6,399 bases of DNA, from positions 1 through 6,399 of the forward strand of contig CASEEB010000251.1 of NCBI GenBank assembly GCA_949286815.1, written 5' to 3'. Source of the DNA: an uncultured Eubacteriales bacterium. GTDB taxonomy: Bacteria > Bacillota > Clostridia > Oscillospirales > CAG-272. The notes below the pieces were generated by a model, which saw nothing but the letters and a program-made list of their open reading frames with translations, did not search any database and had not been told where the DNA came from. Both the position numbers and the translations under genes were made by a program. Shown here piece after piece: positions 1-5,014 of the stretch (within the stretch, counting starts at the first letter, position 1; each line of letters begins with the position of its first letter).

Positions 1-29
1 AGCAACAGCATATCTTTATTGAATTTCAT
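1..29 (-). CDS. thiE: Start of a probable thiamine-phosphate synthase gene, cut by the window edge
   Basis: Only ten codons are visible, reading MKFNKDMLLL from an ATG at 29. This resembles the usual opening of clostridial ThiE proteins, which continue into a YAVTDR strand; that comparison is from memory. ThiE couples the thiazole phosphate to the HMP pyrimidine diphosphate to form thiamine phosphate in the cytosol. The gene lies 78 bases downstream of tenI on the same strand, where the operon would need a ThiE because the preceding family member looks like TenI. The ribosome binding site is weak: the nearest purine run is GAAAA directly before the ATG. It could instead be another thiamine gene or a chance start; nothing beyond the tenth residue can be checked. 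Confidence 0.45.
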
Positions 30-107
30 TGTTTTCGGTGTGTGTAATTCAGCTGTATGATTACATTTTCCTTTCAAAAGTTTATAATGTTTACAAAAGA
101 GTTGGTT

Positions 108-695
108 TCAGAGTGCGGAAAGGTATTTTTTTACATCGGCGCATGTCATGGCCCCACTCATCACACAGACTCCTTTTGCTCCCGCATTGATTACGTCCGC
201 TGTGTTTTCCGCTTTTATGCCGCCTATGGCATATACGGGAATTCCAACGCTTTCACAGATTTCTCTTAAGTATCGCAGCCCTTTTCCGGGACAGCCCGCT
301 TTGCAGTCTGTGTCGAATATATGACCCGCGGTGATGTACGTACAGCCGAGAAATTCGGCTTGTACCGCCTCATCTGCGGAATGCACGGAAGCGCCGAGCA
401 ATTTAAAGCGGTTTTTTTGGCTGCCGGAAAGCTGACGCAATTGATGAAGCGGAAGATGAAGCGCGTCGTGGTTTAGCTTTGCGGCGGTATTTTCATAACT
501 GTGCAGAATGCATTGTGTACCGTACCGGCGGCAGATTTCGATGACTTTCTCTGCCAATTCCGTATAGTCTTCTTCACTCAAATCCTTTTCACGCAGTACA
601 ATTCCCTTTGGTTTTTCTTTTGCTATCTTTTCTACCCGTGAAAGGAAACTTTCACGGCAAAGCAAACGGTTTGTAAATACAAGCACTTCAGACAT
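108..695 (-). CDS. tenI: TenI-type thiazole tautomerase (thiE/tenI family)
   Basis: This is a 195-residue cytosolic TIM-barrel protein of the thiamine-phosphate synthase/TenI family. TenI converts the primary ThiG thiazole product into its aromatic tautomer. Visible motifs are LREK (34-37), GASVHSADEAVQAE (101-114), GHIFDTDCKAG (124-134, with His125), AIGGI (156-160) and VMSG (178-181). The GH-F-TDCK-G block and the SVHS-EAVQAE block match Bacillus TenI closely as I recall it, including the catalytic histidine (His122 there). The HxGQxD motif of true ThiE is replaced by HLPLHQ (80-85), and the ThiE asparagine/aspartate pair in the preceding strand is not evident. The LREK motif is ThiE-like, so some activity overlap cannot be excluded. 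I chose the ATG at 695, which overlaps the end of thiH by 8 bases; an in-frame ATG at 707 would add four residues. Neither has a good ribosome binding site, so coupling to thiH translation is likely. Automatic annotation would probably call it thiE. Confidence 0.85.
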   Translation of the reverse strand: MSEVLVFTNRLLCRESFLSRVEKIAKEKPKGIVLREKDLSEEDYTELAEKVIEICRRYGTQCILHSYENTAAKLNHDALHLPLHQLRQLSGSQKNRFKLLGASVHSADEAVQAEFLGCTYITAGHIFDTDCKAGCPGKGLRYLREICESVGIPVYAIGGIKAENTADVINAGAKGVCVMSGAMTCADVKKYLSAL

Positions 696-1941
696 ACAGA
701 TAATCATTCAGAACGGGTTGCAGTCCTTCGTTTTCTATGTCTTTATACATTTTATCAAGGCTCCTGCCGTCGTCTATCTCAAACTGCTCGTCGCCCGACA
801 TCCCGTCAGACTCCTTTCCGCTGTACTTGGCTTCATGGTCTCCGATACCCGTGGAAACTCCGGCGGACACTTTTGTCGCGGCTATTTTCACGATTCCGTT
901 TCTGAACTCCGCACTCTCGCGCGACGAGACGGTAATTCCCACGAACGGGAGAAAAATACGGTATGCGCATAAGATCTGACAAAGCTGTTTTTCGTGTACG
1001 TCAAGCGGGTTTATCTTATCGTTGTTGATAATAGGACGGAGCCTCGGACAGGACAGCGACATTTCCGCATACGGGTATTTGCGCTGTAAAAAATAAACAT
1101 GCAACGCGCTTGCCAAAGCGTCTTTGCGAAAGTCGGAAAGACCGAGCAGGGCTGAAAACGCGACTCCTCTCATTCCGCCTCTAAGCGCGCGCTCCTGCGC
1201 GTCAAAGCGGTAAGGCCAGACCCGTTTATGTCCGAGCAGGTGAAGCTGCTCGTATTTATCGGTATCGTAGGTTTCCTGGAACACCGTGACATAATCCGCC
1301 CCGCATTCGTGAAGATATTTGTATTCATCGGTGTTGACGGGATAAATTTCAAGTCCTACCATGCGGAAATATTTTCTCGCAAGCTTACATGCCTCACCTA
1401 TGTATTCTACGCTGCTCTGCGAGCGGCTCTCGCCTGTAAGTATAAGTATCTCCTCCATGCCGCTCTCTGCGATTATTTTCATTTCCTTTTCGATCTGCTC
1501 ATATGTCAGCTTCATGCGTTTTATATGGTTATAGCAGTTAAAACCGCAGTATACGCAGTAATTTTCACAGTAGTTGGCAATGTACAGAGGTGTGAAAAGA
1601 TAAACGGTGTTTCCGAAATGCTTGCCTGTTTCAATTCTTGCTCTCTGTGCCATTTGCTCAAGAAAAGGTTCTGCAGCCGGCGATAACAGGGCTTTGAAGT
1701 CTTCTATGGTGCAGTTTTCATGTTCAAGCGCGGCTTTTACGTCTTGCGACGTGTATTTTCCGTAATCGTAGGATTTCATATGTGCCATTACGTTTTCACA
1801 GACATCAGATTCGATTTTTTCCATGCCCGGCAGGTATTCCATGTGATTTTTACGGGAAGACGGGTCTGTCTCAAGCCGATGTTTTTTTGCGAGAGCCCCT
1901 TCTGACAAATATTCGGAATCTATAAAAAAATTGTTTTCCAT
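688..1941 (-). CDS. thiH: 2-iminoacetate synthase ThiH (radical-SAM tyrosine lyase)
   Basis: This 417-residue cytosolic enzyme cleaves tyrosine with S-adenosylmethionine and a [4Fe-4S] cluster, giving p-cresol and dehydroglycine (2-iminoacetate), the glycine-derived unit ThiG uses. The cluster motif CxxxCxxC is at Cys125, Cys129 and Cys132 (CENYCVYC), following the family's LFTPLYIANYC strand. The BATS-type C-terminal region carries SSRES (339-343), a G-GD segment (365-368) and GDEQFEIDDGRS (383-394), all expected for ThiH. It is longer than the 377-residue E. coli protein, mainly from about 33 N-terminal residues before MEYLPGM at 34-40. The ATG at 1941 is preferred because a GAGAGG purine run lies 11 bases upstream, overlapping the thiG stop region, while the ATG at 1842 has no Shine-Dalgarno sequence. 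It starts 15 bases after thiG and overlaps tenI. ThiH is the oxygen-sensitive alternative to ThiO, so it points to an anaerobe. Confidence 0.96.
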   Translation of the reverse strand: MENNFFIDSEYLSEGALAKKHRLETDPSSRKNHMEYLPGMEKIESDVCENVMAHMKSYDYGKYTSQDVKAALEHENCTIEDFKALLSPAAEPFLEQMAQRARIETGKHFGNTVYLFTPLYIANYCENYCVYCGFNCYNHIKRMKLTYEQIEKEMKIIAESGMEEILILTGESRSQSSVEYIGEACKLARKYFRMVGLEIYPVNTDEYKYLHECGADYVTVFQETYDTDKYEQLHLLGHKRVWPYRFDAQERALRGGMRGVAFSALLGLSDFRKDALASALHVYFLQRKYPYAEMSLSCPRLRPIINNDKINPLDVHEKQLCQILCAYRIFLPFVGITVSSRESAEFRNGIVKIAATKVSAGVSTGIGDHEAKYSGKESDGMSGDEQFEIDDGRSLDKMYKDIENEGLQPVLNDYLYV

Positions 1942-1956
1942 ATATACATAAGCCTC

Positions 1957-2730
1957 TCAGTCGCGCAAAAATCCTGTGAGCGGGTCCGAAGCGGATGCGC
2001 CGCGTGTCAACACTCTTCCGAGTCCGGACAGATACGCCTTGCGTCCCGCTTCGATTGCCTGGCGGAAAGCCGCCGCCATCATTGAAAGCTCGCCGGCTGT
2101 CGCAAGTGCGGTATTTGCCATGACAGCCGCAGCACCCATCTCCATGGCCTCACAAGCCTGAGACGGTCTTCCTATGCCAGCGTCCACGATTATGGGAAGG
2201 TCTATTTCGTCAATGAGAATCTGTATAAATTCTTTGGTCGCAAGACCCTTGTTGGAGCCTATCGGAGAAGCGAGAGGCATAACTGTCGCGGCGCCGGCGT
2301 TCACAAGATCACGGGCGGTATTTAAATCCGGATACATATAGGGCATTACCACAAAGCCCTCTTTGGCAAGTATTTCGGTTGCCCTGACGGTTTCCTGATT
2401 ATCCGGGAGCAGATATTTGGAGTCGCGCATGACCTCGATTTTTACAAAATCTCCGCAGCCGAGTTCCCTTGCAAGACGCGCGATTCGTACCGCTTCCTCG
2501 GCATTCCTCGCTCCGCTTGTGTTAGGAAGCAACGTAACTCCTTTCGGAATAAAATCAAGAATATTTTCCTGCTCTTTTGTGTTCGCACGTCGGACAGCGA
2601 GAGTTATTATTTCGGCGCCGGCGTCCTTTACCGCCGCTTCTATAAGTCTGAGAGAGTATTTTCCGGAGCCGAGAATAAATCTGGAGTTGAATTCATGCCC
2701 GCCTATTATCAATTTGTCGTTGTTTTCCAT
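1957..2730 (-). CDS. thiG: Thiazole synthase ThiG
   Basis: ThiG is a 257-residue TIM-barrel enzyme that condenses 1-deoxyxylulose-5-phosphate, dehydroglycine and sulfur from ThiS thiocarboxylate into the thiazole phosphate of thiamine. The length is typical. The substrate imine lysine is Lys97 in FVKIEV, with Glu99 beside it, and Asp183 lies in VDAGIGRPS; these correspond to Lys96, Glu98 and Asp182 of the Bacillus enzyme. Other family hallmarks are FILGSGKY (18-25), TLLPNTSGARNAEEAVR (66-82), GSNKGL (158-163) and the C-terminal ASASDPLTGF. The ATG at 2730 has AAAGG nine bases upstream. The gap to thiF is 46 bases and to thiH 15 bases, so it is cotranscribed. All catalytic residues are intact. 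Confidence 0.98.
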   Translation of the reverse strand: MENNDKLIIGGHEFNSRFILGSGKYSLRLIEAAVKDAGAEIITLAVRRANTKEQENILDFIPKGVTLLPNTSGARNAEEAVRIARLARELGCGDFVKIEVMRDSKYLLPDNQETVRATEILAKEGFVVMPYMYPDLNTARDLVNAGAATVMPLASPIGSNKGLATKEFIQILIDEIDLPIIVDAGIGRPSQACEAMEMGAAAVMANTALATAGELSMMAAAFRQAIEAGRKAYLSGLGRVLTRGASASDPLTGFLRD

Positions 2731-2776
2731 ATCTTTTTTCCTTTGTGTTTTTAGAATTCGGTTTTATAGTTTAAGT

Positions 2777-3418
2777 TCATACGTTATATTCGCCCGAAAT
2801 AATACGCAATACGGTATGCGCCTGATGAGCGGCGCAAAGCATTACACGCGTGGACAACAGTCCTATACCTTGACAGACATCGCTTTCACCGTCGCCGCAA
2901 AGATAAAATTTATCCGAAATCCGGCGTGTTTTTATGTTGTTTACGCTGCCAAGCCCGGCCATACCAGACGCCGCGACAAGATATTTGTCGGGCATTTTTT
3001 CAAGCACAGTATTTGTCAGCATGGCTTTTTCCTCAGCCCGGTCAAAAGCCTCGCAGACAATTCCGGCATTCTTCAGGTATTTGTCAAGATTGCTTTCGGT
3101 CAGTTTTACGGTATAGGCTTCGATATCTGTGCAAGGCGCGGTTTCGGCGAGGTTTTCCCGCAGCGCATCTGTTTTGTATTTTCCTATCTGACAGATTTTG
3201 TATTGCTGGCGGTTAAGATTTGATATATCCACTCTGTCAAAATCAATAAGTATCAGCTTGCCTATTCCCGCTCTGGCGAGAGATAAAGCAATATTTGAGC
3301 CCAGTCCCCCCAGACCGCATACGGCGACAGTAGCGTCGGAGAATTTGTCTTGCAATTCTTTTCCGTGTCGGTCACGAAGAGCCTTTATAAATTCTTCTTT
3401 TGATGGTGACAAGCTCAA
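2777..3418 (-). CDS. thiF: ThiF-family adenylyltransferase for ThiS (short, divergent clade)
   Basis: This 213-residue E1-like protein should adenylate the C-terminal glycine of ThiS so that sulfur can be attached as a thiocarboxylate. The Rossmann ATP-binding motif is GLGGLGS (35-41), followed by an LIDFDRVDISNLNRQ block (57-71) with the family's Asp and Asn-Leu-Asn-Arg-Gln, lysines at 80 and 82, and an AFDRAEEK segment (124-131). It is shorter than E. coli ThiF (about 250 residues), and no paired CxxC zinc motifs are present. That fits the divergent ThiF clade seen in Campylobacter and many clostridia. The start is a TTG: the one at 3418 overlaps the thiS stop by four bases, but a second TTG at 3412 is better spaced (9 bases) from the GGGGGG ribosome-binding tract at 3422-3427. 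No in-frame ATG is near. The family is clear; biochemical detail is inferred. Confidence 0.92.
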   Translation of the reverse strand: MSLSPSKEEFIKALRDRHGKELQDKFSDATVAVCGLGGLGSNIALSLARAGIGKLILIDFDRVDISNLNRQQYKICQIGKYKTDALRENLAETAPCTDIEAYTVKLTESNLDKYLKNAGIVCEAFDRAEEKAMLTNTVLEKMPDKYLVAASGMAGLGSVNNIKTRRISDKFYLCGDGESDVCQGIGLLSTRVMLCAAHQAHTVLRIISGEYNV

Positions 3419-3609
3419 CCGCCCCCCACAAAATTAACTATTTCTATACAGTCGCCGTCGCTGATAACTGTTTGTTCATACTCCGCTTTCGGAACTATGT
3501 CGCCGTTGCGCTCTATCGCAATGCGCTTTATGTCATATTTTGTCTCAGTCAGATATTCGGATATCGTTTTGCCGGCAATGTCAAGAAACTCTCCGTTGAT
3601 TTTGACCAT
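3415..3609 (-). CDS. thiS: Sulfur carrier protein ThiS
   Basis: ThiS is a 64-residue ubiquitin-fold protein that carries sulfur as a C-terminal thiocarboxylate to ThiG. The sequence starts MVKINGE, as is common for the family, has the conserved IAIERNGDIVPK strand (30-41) and ends in VGGG, giving the exposed diglycine tail that ThiF adenylates. I chose the ATG at 3609 because AGAGGGGG (3617-3624) sits seven bases upstream; the open frame extends further 5' to 3708, but that part is the riboswitch leader and terminator and matches nothing in ThiS. It is the first gene of the operon and its stop overlaps the thiF start. Confidence 0.95.
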   Translation of the reverse strand: MVKINGEFLDIAGKTISEYLTETKYDIKRIAIERNGDIVPKAEYEQTVISDGDCIEIVNFVGGG

Positions 3610-3616
3610 CGCTACA

Positions 3617-3624
3617 CCCCCTCT
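3617..3624 (-). promoter_or_regulatory. Ribosome binding site of thiS
   Basis: AGAGGGGG is placed seven bases before the ATG at 3609. It fixes the thiS start over the longer upstream frame. It lies just beyond the leader terminator, so it is transcribed only when termination is avoided. Confidence 0.85.
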
Positions 3625-3631
3625 GAAAATC

Positions 3632-3667
3632 AAAAAACGGCAATACGCCTGTTTTGACGTTTGCCGT
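3632..3667 (-). terminator. Leader intrinsic terminator (riboswitch expression platform)
   Basis: On the minus strand the arm ACGGCAA (3661-3667) pairs with TTGCCGT (3637-3643). A further ACG/CGT pairing can form inside, and the stem is followed by six T residues (3632-3637). It lies between the TPP aptamer and thiS, the position expected for a terminator that forms when TPP is bound. I could not identify a convincing antiterminator; a short TTTGC (3705-3709) to GCAAA (3660-3664) pairing is possible but weak. Confidence 0.85.
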
Positions 3668-3681
3668 AAAAAGCCTGCCTC

Positions 3682-3706
3682 ACACAGAGATAATACTGCT
3701 CTGCGC
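3682..3706 (-). other. Leader hairpin between aptamer and terminator
   Basis: GCGCAGAG (3699-3706) can pair with CTCTGTGT (3682-3689) over a nine-base loop, eight pairs including two G-U. It sits directly after the TPP aptamer. It may be part of the expression platform, or only a spacer hairpin. Confidence 0.5.
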
Positions 3707-3710
3707 AAAA

Positions 3711-3800
3711 GTTCTTCCCTACGTTGGCATTACCCAAATCAGGTTCCCGGGTCGAAGGTCGCACCTCCCTCTCAGCCTGTAATACAAGCTCCCCTATTTA
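3711..3800 (-). ncRNA. TPP riboswitch (THI element)
   Basis: The minus strand carries the conserved parts of the TPP aptamer in order: the 5' GGGG of P1/P2, a P3 stem (GCTTG paired with CAGGC), the near-invariant CTGAGAGGG, the second half starting with GAACCTGAT, then GGGTAATGCC and the 3' closing CGTAGGGAAG. Binding of thiamine pyrophosphate should stabilise P1 and favour the downstream terminator, so thiazole genes are shut off when TPP is plentiful. The predicted transcription start lies only a few bases upstream, so the aptamer begins the mRNA. The exact ends of P1 are approximate. Confidence 0.96.
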
Positions 3801-3810
3801 CTTGAAACAT

Positions 3811-3839
3811 ATTATACACCTGTTTTCAGCTTTTTTCAA
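3811..3839 (-). promoter_or_regulatory. Sigma-A promoter of the thi operon
   Basis: The -35 box TTGAAA (3834-3839) and -10 box TATAAT (3811-3816) are separated by exactly 17 bases. Transcription should begin near 3804, just ahead of the riboswitch. The near-consensus boxes suggest strong transcription controlled mainly by attenuation in the leader. Confidence 0.88.
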
Positions 3840-3856
3840 GACCTTTTTGTAAATTT

Positions 3857-3942
3857 CTATCGAATCATGAAACCGTTTCTTTCGGAACTCCGCGGCTCAA
3901 ATATTTTATATCGCTTTCCTCACTTACATGGAATAATCTCAT
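3857..3942 (-). pseudogene. Probable remnant of a small conserved protein (DUF6886-like N-terminus), frameshifted and truncated
   Basis: From an ATG at 3942 the minus strand reads MRLFHVSEESDIKYLSRG and stops at 3865 after 25 residues. Adding one base in the AAAA run at 3903-3906 shifts it to DIKIFEPRSSERN, ending at a TAG at 3857-3859. As I recall, MRLFHVSEE-DI--FEPR is the opening of a small uncharacterised bacterial family (annotated DUF6886) of well over 100 residues. The rest of that protein is absent, so this would be a decayed fragment. It has no clear ribosome binding site. The family assignment rests on a short motif and memory. Confidence 0.5.
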
Positions 3943-3970
3943 AAATTCATCTCTGATTTTATAAATTCAT
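3941..3970. repeat. Short direct repeat, two copies of ATAAATTCAT
   Basis: ATAAATTCAT occurs at 3941-3950 and again at 3961-3970, a 20-base period or about two helical turns. Similarity extends a little on both sides with alternating mismatches. It lies just past the 3' end of the araC-type gene. It may be a protein-binding site, a trace of local duplication, or chance in AT-rich DNA. Confidence 0.4.
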
Positions 3971-3977
3971 GTGTCTT

Positions 3978-4835
3978 TTACAAATTTTGCCGAATCATTT
4001 TGGGCTTTTGAGTGTAATATTTAAGCTGTGACGGCGAAATTCCGTAATATTTGCGGAACAGTCTGTAAAAACCCGAATAATCACCGAATCCGCAAGCGTC
4101 CGCAGCATTCTGCACGCTTTTTCCGTTCATTATCAGATCACAGGCGGTATCAAGTTTTTTCATTATAACATATTGCCAAACCGAGGTGTTTACCGCATTT
4201 TGAAATAAACGGTTAATATATGTAATGCTGTAGTAGAATTTTTTTCGTATATCGTTAAGATTATTGATGTGTGAAAGATTTTCGTTTATATATGCAATTA
4301 TCTCATCCGTAAGCGCTGACATCCTTGCGTTGCCGCACGTGTACTGTGCGGCATGTCCCTCTTGTGCTTCTCCGTTACATGTGATTTCAAGGAAAACCGG
4401 ATTCATGTATACAAAATAGTCTCTGCATAAATTATCGCCCTTTAAATCACAAAGCCTTTTGAGACTTTCTCTTATAAAAGCAAAGCTTTTATCCTCAAGT
4501 CTATACATATATATCGGATCGTCTTTTTTTTCAAATAATTCGAGCGCAAGCTCGACCGACAGATTGTCCTTTTCCTCACCAAGAACCCACGGCATAAATT
4601 GCGTGGACAGAAAAGATATCGGCGTTTCCCCCGTTTCAAGGCAGTGTTTAACATCGTGCGGGATAGTTAAAATGCACCCTTTTGACAAGGAATAATGCCT
4701 GTCTCTGACAGTAAAGCCGCATTTTCCGGACAGCAGAAGAAAAATCTCGTTTGATTCATGACAATGGCGTATGTAATTTTGTTGATTCGGCATATTGTCA
4801 ATCTTAAAATTTGCGCACAGTCCAAGATATTCCAT
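3978..4835 (-). CDS. AraC-family transcriptional regulator with cupin sensor domain
   Basis: This 285-residue cytosolic protein has the two-domain layout of carbohydrate-responsive AraC regulators. Residues about 15-95 form a cupin-type sensing domain, with HCHESNEIFLLLSG (24-37) giving the usual HxHE strand and a TIPHDVKHC strand (57-65). Residues about 180-275 form the double helix-turn-helix DNA-binding domain, with IRKKFYYSITYINRLF in the first unit and the family signature ACGFGDYSGFYRLFRKYYGISPSQLK in the second. The ATG at 4835 follows an AAGAAGGCGG ribosome binding site; an upstream in-frame TTG at 4883 lies close to the predicted transcription start and is unlikely. It is transcribed divergently from the lipoprotein gene at 5015, which is its most likely target. 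The ligand is unknown, and a sugar is only a guess from the neighbour. No obvious terminator follows it before the thi promoter. Confidence 0.94.
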   Translation of the reverse strand: MEYLGLCANFKIDNMPNQQNYIRHCHESNEIFLLLSGKCGFTVRDRHYSLSKGCILTIPHDVKHCLETGETPISFLSTQFMPWVLGEEKDNLSVELALELFEKKDDPIYMYRLEDKSFAFIRESLKRLCDLKGDNLCRDYFVYMNPVFLEITCNGEAQEGHAAQYTCGNARMSALTDEIIAYINENLSHINNLNDIRKKFYYSITYINRLFQNAVNTSVWQYVIMKKLDTACDLIMNGKSVQNAADACGFGDYSGFYRLFRKYYGISPSQLKYYTQKPKMIRQNL

Positions 4836-4900
4836 AACTCTTACCGCCTTCTTTTTTGTGTTTCTATGCGGACCGCAAAGCAATATTGCTAATATTATAC

Positions 4901-4929
4901 ATTATAACATATCAGTTTAAAAATTGCAA
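4901..4929 (-). promoter_or_regulatory. Promoter of the AraC-type regulator gene
   Basis: The minus strand has TTGCAA (4924-4929) and TATAAT (4901-4906) with a 17-base spacer, a good sigma-A promoter. Transcription should start near 4894, leaving a leader of about 60 bases before the ATG at 4835. Confidence 0.75.
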
Positions 4930-4957
4930 TGTTTTTTGCACAAAATCTCAATTGTTA
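4922..4957. promoter_or_regulatory. Candidate operator region between the divergent promoters
   Basis: The 22 bases between the two -35 boxes, with their flanks, hold several symmetric or repeated elements. There is a palindromic ATTGCAAT (4923-4930), an imperfect inverted repeat TTTTG-CA-CAAAA, TTGCA twice at 12-base spacing (4924 and 4936), and AATTG twice (4922 and 4950). An AraC-type protein binding here could affect both promoters. No half-site can be assigned from one sequence. Confidence 0.35.
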
Positions 4958-4980
4958 TTATCCTGTTTTAATTATATAAT
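4952..4980 (+). promoter_or_regulatory. Promoter of the lipoprotein gene
   Basis: TTGTTA (4952-4957) and TATAAT (4975-4980) are separated by 17 bases. Transcription should start near 4987, leaving a short leader of about 28 bases. The -35 box departs from consensus, which fits a promoter that is helped by an activator. Confidence 0.72.
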
Positions 4981-4997
4981 GATATAAATGATTTAAC

Positions 4998-5007
4998 AGA
5001 AGGAGGG
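4998..5007 (+). promoter_or_regulatory. Strong ribosome binding site of the lipoprotein gene
   Basis: AGAAGGAGGG lies seven bases before the ATG at 5015 and is nearly fully complementary to the 16S rRNA 3' end. It decides the start and predicts efficient translation. Confidence 0.88.
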
Positions 5008-5014
5008 TTTTTAT

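Noticed and set aside
40..60. AAAGGAAAATGTAA, a ribosome binding site followed at once by a start-stop codon pair
   Set aside because: The spacing is only three bases and such a combination is easily found by chance in AT-rich DNA; nothing else supports regulation here.
2417..3223. Plus-strand open frame of 268 codons across thiG and thiF
   Set aside because: It is the antisense shadow of two well-identified thiamine genes and has a low-complexity, non-protein-like composition.
3610..3708. Upstream 33-codon extension of the thiS frame
   Set aside because: It runs through the riboswitch expression platform and terminator. The ATG at 3609 has a proper ribosome binding site and gives a normal-length ThiS.
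3843..3900. Possible terminator after the AraC-type gene
   Set aside because: Only short stems such as CGGA-GT-TCCG are present and none is followed by a T tract in the right direction.
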